Origin: CAZBGL01 sp964491375
GTDB lineage: Bacteria; Desulfobacterota; Deferrisomatia; Deferrisomatales; Deferrisomataceae
NCBI GenBank assembly: GCA_964491375.1
Contig: CAZBGL010000002.1
Coordinates: forward strand, 1 to 7,519
Direction of reading: 5' to 3'
Length of the DNA: 7,519 nucleotides
Positions 1 to 6,834 of this stretch are shown one piece after another (within the stretch, counting starts at the first letter, position 1; every line of letters starts with the position of its first letter). Position numbers and translations under genes: made by a program. A model generated the notes under the pieces. That model was not told the origin of the DNA. It saw only the letters and a list, made by a program, of their open reading frames with translations, and did not search any database.

Positions 1-42
1 TGCCGCGGCGAGGTTGCATATTGCGTGTTCGCGCCCGCGCGA

Positions 43-219
43 GCCCGGGGGCCCTCCCGGGCCTCGGTGACCCCGCCCGGGGGCCCGTCTCCGCTTCGGG
101 GCCACGGCCTCGGCGGTGCTGCTCGGAAGCGGTTGTGCCGCTCGCGGGCGCGGTGGGCGGGCTCGGGAGGCGACGGCGTCGGGCCTTCCGGCCGCGTGCG
201 CGCATCCGGGCCCCCGGGC
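43..219. repeat. Repeated GC block: two direct copies and one inverted copy of a 12-mer
   Basis: The 12-mer GCCCGGGGGCCC occurs at 43-54 and again at 75-86. Its exact reverse complement GGGCCCCCGGGC occurs at 208-219. In a transcript, the inverted copy could pair with either upstream copy, giving mutually exclusive long-range stems. All three blocks also contain overlapping CCCGGG and GGGCCC palindromes. In DNA this GC-rich such blocks recur easily, so the repeat is real as seen but its function is unsupported. Confidence 0.4.
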
Positions 220-328
220 GGCGCTGCCACGAGTTCGTGCGACCGTGGCGATCGTTGCGCGAGCCGAAGAGAGGCCGGTTGCGCCGTGGCGAGGGGGCCG
301 GGGGCGGCGGCGCTGAGGCCGAAGGCCA

Positions 329-347
329 TCCTCCCCCGGTGGGAGGA
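329..347 (+). other. Perfect 7-bp hairpin in the amrS leader
   Basis: TCCTCCC (329-335) is followed by the five-base loop CCGGT and its exact complement GGGAGGA (341-347). There is no T-tract after it, so it is not a classical terminator. It lies 24 bases before the amrS ATG and hides a purine-rich GGGAGGAG stretch, leaving the closer GGGAGAG (362-368) free as ribosome binding site. It may be an mRNA leader structure or a chance pairing in GC-rich DNA. Confidence 0.35.
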
Positions 348-371
348 GAAGGAGAACCTGCGGGAGAGTCC

Positions 372-1385
372 ATGGCCCTGACCCGCTCCTGGGGGCCCGG
401 CCTGTTCCGGGCCGTGGTGTGCGAACTCTGCCCCAAGGGCTGCGTGCTCGCCCCGGGGGAACGCGGCGACTGCCGGATCCGCGTGAACCTGGACGGCGAG
501 CTCGTGGCCCTCACCTACGGGCTTCCGTCGGCCGTCCACCTGGACCCGGTGGAGAAGAAGCCCCTCAACCACTTCCGGCCGGGCCAGCCCATCCTGTCGG
601 TGGCCACGGCCGGGTGCAACCTGCACTGCCGGAACTGCCAGAACTGGACCCTGTCCCAGGCCAACCCCGAAGAACTGGACAACGTGCGCCTGCCCCCCGA
701 GGACCTGGTGGCCCTGGCCAAACGGTACCGGGCGCCCATGGTGGCCTTCACGTACTCGGAACCGCTCGTGTTCTACGAGTACACCCTGGAGGGCAGCGAG
801 CGGGCACGGGCCGCCGGCCTCGACACCGTGCTCGTGACCGCGGGCTACGCCAACCCGGGCCCCCTGCGCCGCCTGTACCGGGTGACCTCGGCCGCCAACA
901 TCGACCTCAAGGCGTTCTCCGACCGGTTCTACCGCCGGGTGTGCGACGCCACCCTGAAACCCGTGCTCGACGCCCTGGTGATCGCCAAGGAAGAGGGGGT
1001 GTGGCTGGAGGTCACACACCTGGTTGTCCCCACGCTCAACGACGACCCCCGCATGTTCCGGAAACTGGCCCGGTGGATGCGGGCGAACCTGGGGCCGGAC
1101 ACGCCGCTCCACATCTCCCGGTTCCACCCCCGGTACAAGCTGCGGAATCTCCCCCCTACCCCCCGGGAGACCCTGGAGGCCTTCGCGGACCTGGCCCAAG
1201 AGGAGGGCATCCGGTACGTGTACGTGGGAAACGTGCTGGGCACGGGGCGCCAGAACACCGTGTGCCCGTCGTGCGGGGCGCTGCTCGTGGAACGCCGGGG
1301 ATACGTGGTGCGCCGCAACCGCCTGCGGGGGGCCCCCGGCCGGTGCCCGGACTGCGGAACGGAGATCCCGGGAGTATGGCTGTGA
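372..1385 (+). CDS. amrS: AmmeMemoRadiSam system radical SAM enzyme (AmrS)
   Basis: This 337-residue protein belongs to the radical SAM family related to pyruvate formate-lyase activating enzymes and named AmrS, whose reaction is not established. Radical SAM enzymes use a [4Fe-4S] cluster to cleave S-adenosylmethionine; here the cluster motif CxxxCxxC is C82-C86-C89 in GCNLHCRNCQNW. The N-terminus carries the family cysteine pattern C17, C20, C24, C34, followed by the usual GELVALTYG segment. The C-terminus has a zinc-ribbon-like pair of CxxC motifs (C298/C301 and C325/C328) and ends with the typical IPGVW. ATG 372 is preferred because GGGAGAG lies at 362-368 and homology begins just after it; the in-frame extension back to position 21 is low-complexity arginine-rich sequence. 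The usual MEMO1/AMMECR1 partners are not in the window. A small Tat-signal ORF overlaps its end. The family call is firm, the biochemical role unknown. Confidence 0.93.
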   Translation: MALTRSWGPGLFRAVVCELCPKGCVLAPGERGDCRIRVNLDGELVALTYGLPSAVHLDPVEKKPLNHFRPGQPILSVATAGCNLHCRNCQNWTLSQANPEELDNVRLPPEDLVALAKRYRAPMVAFTYSEPLVFYEYTLEGSERARAAGLDTVLVTAGYANPGPLRRLYRVTSAANIDLKAFSDRFYRRVCDATLKPVLDALVIAKEEGVWLEVTHLVVPTLNDDPRMFRKLARWMRANLGPDTPLHISRFHPRYKLRNLPPTPRETLEAFADLAQEEGIRYVYVGNVLGTGRQNTVCPSCGALLVERRGYVVRRNRLRGAPGRCPDCGTEIPGVWL

Positions 1386-1570
1386 ACCGAAGGCGTTTCG
1401 TGACCGTCGTGATCACCGCCGCGGCCTGGGCCCTGCCGGCCTCGGGCCGGGCTCTGCGGCGTCTCTCCCGCCGGCCCCGGGTGAGCCGGGACATCCGGGC
1501 GCGCATCCGGGCGCGCACCCGGCCCCTGGCGGCCGGCCGGTTGACCGCGGGGCGGGACCTGGCGGGCTAG
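1376..1570 (+). CDS. Small arginine-rich protein with twin-arginine-like signal (64 aa, hypothetical)
   Basis: I do not recognise this protein. It starts at ATG 1376, overlapping the last 10 bases of amrS in another frame, which suggests translational coupling; GGAGA at 1361-1365 is a possible ribosome binding site. The N-terminus resembles a Tat export signal: N4-R5-R6-R7-F8-V9-T10 fits the RRxF core, followed by a hydrophobic stretch (about residues 9-21) and a possible cleavage site after A22-S23-G24. The remaining 40 residues are very basic, with an IRAR-IRAR tandem encoded by a 12-base repeat. There are no cysteines or known domain. It could be a genuine small exported protein, or a chance open frame in GC-rich DNA, since arginine-rich translations are common by chance here. 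The signal-like N-terminus and the overlap are what favour a gene. Confidence 0.4.
   Translation: MAVNRRRFVTVVITAAAWALPASGRALRRLSRRPRVSRDIRARIRARTRPLAAGRLTAGRDLAG
1492..1522 (+). repeat. Tandem 12-base repeat inside the small Tat-signal ORF
   Basis: The unit CATCCGGGCGCG occurs at 1492-1503 and 1504-1515, followed by a diverged partial copy (CACCCGG, 1516-1522). The unit is a multiple of three and encodes the four-residue repeat IRAR, so copy-number change would keep the frame. This looks like local slippage in GC-rich sequence. Confidence 0.6.
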
Positions 1571-1604
1571 AGGGGGGATTCTTCTCCACGTGGCGAGGCC
1601 CCGG

Positions 1605-2408
1605 TCAGCCGCCGCTTTTCCCTTTCCCGGCCGTCTTCTTGGAACCCCGGCCCAGGTATTCCAGGATGCGCTCGGCCGGCTTGTACCCCGGCACCACTCG
1701 CCCGTCCGGGAAGATCAGGGTAGGCGTGGACCGGACCCCGATCTTGCGGGCCAGGGCCTCGTTTTTCTCGATCTGGTCGGTCTCGCAGTCCGGCTCGGGC
1801 ACGGGCTTGCCCTGGAGGCTCGCGGCCAGCATGGCCTCGGACTTGGAGCAGATGATGGCCTGGGCCTTCTTCCGGGCGTTGGGATGGATCTTGAGCGGGA
1901 GCATCTTGATGAAGAACGCCACGTCCGGGTGCTGGGCCACGATCTTTTTCATTTCCGGGTGGAGTTTCCGGCAGAAGGGGCACTCCGGGTCGTCGAACAC
2001 GATCACCCGCACGGGCGCCTCGGGATCGCCCACCACCACGGCGTCGTCCAGGGGAATGATGGACGGGTCGATCCGGTTCAGGTCGATGTAGCGCTCCTTG
2101 GTGAGGCTTCGCATCGTGCTGAGGTCGATGACGTCGCCGGTGATCAGGAACCGCTTGGAATAGTCGAGGAACACGGGGAGCTTTTTCTTGCGCTTCTCCA
2201 CGTCCAGCTCCCAGAGACCCGGCACCCGGGATTCCCGGACGTCCAGCACGCGGTCCACGAGCCGGCCCAGGATCGTTTGGGCCTCCTTTCGGCTCAGGGT
2301 GTGGCAGTCGGAGCACCGCCCCTCCCCGCACCCGTCCTTCATGAACCCGGGAGCCGGGCCGGTCCACAGGAACGCCGCCGCACACGCCATGGCTGCCAGG
2401 CGCTTCAT
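1605..2408 (-). CDS. DsbC/DsbG-family thiol:disulfide isomerase with additional N-terminal CxxCH motif
   Basis: This 267-residue protein is predicted to act in the periplasm, reshuffling wrongly formed disulfide bonds. Residues 1-21 look like a Sec signal peptide. About residues 58-110 match the DsbC dimerisation domain (the VPGLWELDV and FLITGDVIDLSTMRSLTKER region). The thioredoxin fold follows, with active site C143-P-F-C146, the cis-proline loop STPT (P229), and C187/C208 in the positions of the structural disulfide of E. coli DsbC. Unusually, the mature N-terminus has C27 and C32-S-D-C35-H36, a CxxCH motif of the c-type haem-binding kind. Whether haem is attached is inference. ATG 2408 is supported by GGGAGG at 2415-2420. 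The gene starts 45 bases after the cobQ stop on the same strand, so the two may be cotranscribed. A lysine-rich tail ends the protein. The family assignment is strong; I leave the symbol blank because it differs from classical dsbC at the N-terminus. Confidence 0.9.
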   Translation of the reverse strand: MKRLAAMACAAAFLWTGPAPGFMKDGCGEGRCSDCHTLSRKEAQTILGRLVDRVLDVRESRVPGLWELDVEKRKKKLPVFLDYSKRFLITGDVIDLSTMRSLTKERYIDLNRIDPSIIPLDDAVVVGDPEAPVRVIVFDDPECPFCRKLHPEMKKIVAQHPDVAFFIKMLPLKIHPNARKKAQAIICSKSEAMLAASLQGKPVPEPDCETDQIEKNEALARKIGVRSTPTLIFPDGRVVPGYKPAERILEYLGRGSKKTAGKGKSGG

Positions 2409-2453
2409 GGAAGTCCTCCCTCGTCCGAAGGGTGTCCGCCCCGCGCGATGATA

Positions 2454-3980
<1,527 letters not shown>

Positions 3981-4005
3981 GGATCCGCGCCTCCTGGAGG
4001 CCGGT

Positions 4006-4035
4006 ATTCTCCGGGCGGGGAGAAGGCGGAGGCAA
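4006..4035 (-). promoter_or_regulatory. Possible cobQ promoter
   Basis: Read on the minus strand, TTGCCT (4035-4030) and GAGAAT (4011-4006) are separated by 18 bases, which resembles a weak sigma-70 -35/-10 pair. It would place the start of transcription about 20 bases before the cobQ ATG, just in front of the AGGAGG ribosome binding site. The match is weak and rests on position and pattern alone. Confidence 0.25.
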
Positions 4036-4104
4036 GGGTTTTCTGCCGCCCGGGTCCGCACGATCACGGGCCCCGAGACGCGCCTGGTCCCGGCAGACAG
4101 GGGG

Positions 4105-4133
4105 TTGACCCCTTGGACGTTCTGTGAAAATAT
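4105..4133 (+). promoter_or_regulatory. Predicted promoter of the arsR-ATPase operon
   Basis: TTGACC at 4105-4110 is a good -35 element. At the expected spacing the sequence becomes AT-rich (GAAAATAT, 4126-4133), giving a loose -10; the exact hexamer cannot be fixed by eye. This is the only clear AT-rich patch in an otherwise very GC-rich window. The -35 is embedded in a short palindrome GGGGT-TG-ACCCC (4101-4112). The -10 overlaps the predicted ArsR operator, as expected for repression by blocking RNA polymerase. Confidence 0.5.
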
Positions 4134-4152
4134 GAATCTATGTTCAATTGAT
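4127..4152 (+). promoter_or_regulatory. Predicted ArsR/SmtB-family operator
   Basis: TGAA (4133-4136) and TTCA (4143-4146) form an inverted repeat separated by six bases, TCTATG. This is the core spacing of the imperfect 12-2-12 palindromes recognised by SmtB/CadC-type repressors (TGAACA-NN-TGTTCA). The right half is the exact TGTTCA, while the left half deviates at two inner positions and the outer arms match poorly. It lies 10 bases before the arsR ATG and overlaps the probable -10, so autoregulation of the operon is the natural reading. Confidence 0.55.
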
Positions 4153-4162
4153 GGGAGGACCC

Positions 4163-4507
4163 ATGGAGACCTGCAGCGAAACCGTTGTGCATCCCGACGC
4201 CGTGGCCGAGGCCCGCCGGGCCGTGGAGGCCGCACCGGTGGAGGCCCTGGCGGAGACCTTCAAGGTCCTGGGCGATCCGACCCGGGTGCGGATCCTCCTG
4301 GCCCTGTCGGCGCGGGAGCTCTGCGTGTGCGACCTCGCCGATCTGTTCGACGTTTCCCAGAGCGCCGTGAGCCACCAGCTCCGGATCCTCAGGGCGCACC
4401 GGCTCGTGAGGGCCCGCCGGGAGGGCAAGCTCGTCTACTACAGCCTGGACGACGACCATGTGCGCACCCTGTTCGCCGAGGGGTTGCGCCACGTGGAGGA
4501 GCGATGA
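4163..4507 (+). CDS. ArsR/SmtB-family metal-responsive repressor, probable Cd/Pb/Zn sensor
   Basis: This 114-residue winged-helix repressor releases DNA when it binds metal and probably controls the adjoining efflux ATPase. The DNA-binding helix region is DLFDVSQSAVSHQLRILRAHRLV (written in parts: DLFDVSQSAV, SHQLRILRAH, RLV; about residues 60-83), followed by the wing RREGKLVYYSL. The alpha3N metal site ELCVCD has C54 and C56, with C4 as a likely extra ligand, as in CadC. The C-terminal alpha5 site has D97-x-H99 and H110-xx-E113 with the same 11-residue spacing as SmtB D104/H106/H117/E120. Thus both metal-site types appear intact. ATG 4163 is preferred over TTG 4148 and ATG 4151 because GGGAGG (4153-4158) sits 4 bases upstream. 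It overlaps the ATPase gene by an ATGA. The exact metal is inferred. Confidence 0.93.
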   Translation: METCSETVVHPDAVAEARRAVEAAPVEALAETFKVLGDPTRVRILLALSARELCVCDLADLFDVSQSAVSHQLRILRAHRLVRARREGKLVYYSLDDDHVRTLFAEGLRHVEER

Positions 4508-6834
4508 GCCAAAAGCCGATGCCGACGAGGGATGCCGGAGGCCCCGGTCCTTCGGCCGGGGCGGATCCGTGCTGTGCGCGGGATGGGTGCGGAGCGAACG
4601 CGGGCGGGGGATCCGCCCCTGAACCCGTGTCTCGGGGAGCCCGGTACCGGCTCGAGGGGCTGTCGTGCGCCTCGTGCGCGGCCAAGATCGAGCGGGAGAT
4701 CAACCGCATCGATGGCGTGCGGGCCGAACTCCACTTCGCGTCCTCCACGCTGGTGCTTCACACCCCGGACCCCCGCCGACGGGAGCAGGCCCTGGACGTG
4801 GTGCGCCGGATCGAGCCGGAGGTGCGCCCGGTGCGCCTGGACGCAGGGCACCTGGACGACGAAGGATCCGGGGCCTCCCCCGTCCTCAAGGCGGTGGGCG
4901 TGGCCGGGGTCCTGTTCGCGGCCGGGTTGGGCCTCCAGTGGGAGCTGGGCCGCCCGTTCCAGGGGATCTCCTGGCCCGACCCCGCGTTCTGGGCGGTGGC
5001 GGCCGCGTTCGTGGCCGCCTACGTGGCGGCCGGCTGGGACGTGGTCCGCCGGGCCGTGCAGGGCGTGCTCCGGGGGGACGTGTTCGGCGAGAACTTCCTC
5101 ATGACCGTGGCCACCCTGGGGGCGTTCGCCATCGGCGAGTTCCCCGAGGCCGTGGCGGTCATGCTGTTCTACAAGGTGGGGCAGTACTTCGAGCAGCGCG
5201 CCGTCCACCGGTCGCGCCGGTCCATCGCGGGCCTGCTCAGCATCCGGGCCGACTTCGCCAACGTGCGCAGGGGCGGCGCCACGGTGCGCGTCTCCCCCGA
5301 GGAGGTCCGGGTGGGGGACCGGATCGTTGTGCGGCCGGGCGAAAAGGTGCCCCTGGACGGCGTGGTGGAGGAGGGCCGGACCACGGTGGACGCCTCCGCC
5401 CTGACCGGCGAGTCCAAGCCGAGGGAACTCGCAGAGGGCGACGAGATCCTCTCGGGGATGGTGAACCGCAGCGGGGTGATCACCGTGCGGGTCACGCGGC
5501 CCTTCGGCGAGTCCACGGTCAAGAAGATCCTGGACCTGGTGGAGACGGCCGCGGCCCGCAAGGCGCCCACCGAGGCGTTCATCACCAAGTTCTCCCGGGC
5601 CTACACGCCGGCCGTGGTGGCCGGTGCCGTGCTGCTCGCCGTGGTGCCGCCCCTCCTGTACCGGGTGCCGGCCCTGGCCGGGTGGTTCTCCCATCCGGAG
5701 ACGTACTCGGAGTGGGTGTACCGGGCCCTGGTGTTCCTGGTGATCTCGTGCCCGTGCGCGCTGGTGATCTCGATCCCCCTGGGATTCTTCGGCGGGATCG
5801 GCGCGGCCTCCCGGCGGGGCGTCCTGTTCAAGGGCGCGAACTTCCTGGAGGCGTTCCGCTCGGTCCGGTGCCTGGTGTTCGACAAGACCGGCACCCTGAC
5901 CCAGGGGGTGTTCCGGGTGACCGAGGTGAAGCCCCACAACGGGTTCACGCGCGAGGAGCTCCTGGCCCTTGCGGCCGCGGCCGAGAGCCATTCCAGCCAC
6001 CCCATCGCCCGGTCCGTGATGGAGGCGTACGGCCGGCCCATCGACGAGGGCCGGATCGAGCGCTACGAGGAGATCCCGGCCCACGGCGTGCGCGCCGTGG
6101 TGGACGGCCGGGAGGTGCTGGCCGGAAACGACCGGATCCTCCACCTGGACGGGGAGGATCTGGAACACGACACCTGCCGGCTGGAGGGCACGGTGGTGCA
6201 CGTGGCGGTGGACGGGGTGTACGCGGGTTATCTCCTCTTGGCGGACGAGCCCCGGCCCGAGGCCCGGGAGACCATCGAGCGGCTCCGGGCCGAGGGGGTG
6301 CGCGAGATCGTCATGCTCACCGGCGACGAGCGGTGCGCGGCCGAGGGGGTGGCCCGCAAGCTCGGACTCGACGCGTTCCACGCGGACCTGTTGCCCCAGG
6401 ACAAGGTGGAGTGGGTCCAACGGATCAAGGCGGCCCAGGGGGATCCGCGGGCCAAGGTGGCGTTCGTGGGCGACGGCATCAACGACGCGCCGGTGCTTGC
6501 GGCCGCGGACATCGGGGTGGCCATGGGAGGGCTCGGCTCGGACGCGGCCATCGAGGCGGCGGACGTGGTGCTCATGGAGGACCGGCTCACGGGGCTGGTG
6601 GACGCCGTGCACGTGGCCCGCCGCACCCAGCGGATCGTGCGGGAGAACATCGCCCTGGCCCTGGGGGTGAAGGGGCTCTTCCTGGCCCTCGGCGCCGCGG
6701 GCGTGGCCTCGATGTGGGAGGCGGTGTTCGCCGACGTGGGCGTGGCCGTGCTGGCCGTGCTGAACGCGAGCCGCATCCTCGGGCGGGGCGGTGGTTCGTC
6801 CGGCCCCGCCCCCTACGCGCCCCCGGCCGGGTAG
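4504..6834 (+). CDS. P1B-2-type Zn/Cd/Pb-exporting P-type ATPase (ZntA/CadA family)
   Basis: This 776-residue inner-membrane pump exports soft divalent metals from the cytoplasm using ATP. The N-terminus has a cysteine cluster (C23, C24, C29), then one heavy-metal-associated domain with GLSCASC (C55, C58). The core shows about eight membrane segments (near 128-147, 160-178, 194-212, 214-230, 368-386, 404-428, 715-733, 737-757). Actuator TGES is at 301-304, the membrane metal site C416-P-C418, the phosphorylated D460 in DKTGT, the SHP motif with H499-P500, and GDGIND at 656-661. K723 (GVKGLF) and D744 (FADVGVAVL) are the P1B-2 signatures pointing to Zn/Cd/Pb rather than Cu. ATG 4504 overlaps the arsR stop (ATGA) and has GGAGG at 4495-4499; the frame open further upstream is not family-like. 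The low-complexity tail (GRGGGSSGPAP) overlaps the convergent mscS gene. All catalytic residues are present. Confidence 0.95.
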   Translation: MSQKPMPTRDAGGPGPSAGADPCCARDGCGANAGGGSAPEPVSRGARYRLEGLSCASCAAKIEREINRIDGVRAELHFASSTLVLHTPDPRRREQALDVVRRIEPEVRPVRLDAGHLDDEGSGASPVLKAVGVAGVLFAAGLGLQWELGRPFQGISWPDPAFWAVAAAFVAAYVAAGWDVVRRAVQGVLRGDVFGENFLMTVATLGAFAIGEFPEAVAVMLFYKVGQYFEQRAVHRSRRSIAGLLSIRADFANVRRGGATVRVSPEEVRVGDRIVVRPGEKVPLDGVVEEGRTTVDASALTGESKPRELAEGDEILSGMVNRSGVITVRVTRPFGESTVKKILDLVETAAARKAPTEAFITKFSRAYTPAVVAGAVLLAVVPPLLYRVPALAGWFSHPETYSEWVYRALVFLVISCPCALVISIPLGFFGGIGAASRRGVLFKGANFLEAFRSVRCLVFDKTGTLTQGVFRVTEVKPHNGFTREELLALAAAAESHSSHPIARSVMEAYGRPIDEGRIERYEEIPAHGVRAVVDGREVLAGNDRILHLDGEDLEHDTCRLEGTVVHVAVDGVYAGYLLLADEPRPEARETIERLRAEGVREIVMLTGDERCAAEGVARKLGLDAFHADLLPQDKVEWVQRIKAAQGDPRAKVAFVGDGINDAPVLAAADIGVAMGGLGSDAAIEAADVVLMEDRLTGLVDAVHVARRTQRIVRENIALALGVKGLFLALGAAGVASMWEAVFADVGVAVLAVLNASRILGRGGGSSGPAPYAPPAG

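Larger units (their letters stand above)
1..371. other. GC-rich non-coding leader region upstream of amrS
   Basis: No convincing gene is visible in this stretch. Open frames exist on the plus strand, but their translations are arginine-, glycine- and proline-rich low-complexity sequence with no recognisable domain, as expected by chance in very GC-rich DNA. I looked for hallmarks of RNase P RNA, tmRNA, SRP RNA, tRNA and the cobalamin riboswitch and recognised none. The stretch contains near-palindromic GGGCCC/CCCGGG blocks (listed separately) and a 7-bp hairpin close to the amrS start. It may be an untranslated leader, or the spacer after a gene that ends to the left of the window. I could not pick out a convincing promoter for amrS. 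Confidence 0.5.

Noticed and set aside
21..371. In-frame N-terminal extension of amrS, with overlapping plus-strand ORFs
   Set aside because: The translated sequence is arginine/glycine/proline-rich with no resemblance to AmrS, whose conserved part begins right after ATG 372, which has its own ribosome binding site.
1571..1604. Bidirectional terminator between the small Tat ORF and the DsbC-like gene
   Set aside because: The 34-base gap has no stable GC stem followed by a T-tract on either strand; only trivial 3-bp pairings were seen.
3981..4162. Cobalamin riboswitch upstream of cobQ
   Set aside because: The gap is short and I found none of the conserved B12-box type segments on the minus strand.
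3981..4235. N-terminal extension of CobQ
   Set aside because: It would run past the arsR promoter and into arsR, and CobQ homology starts exactly at the ATG at 3980, which has an AGGAGG upstream.
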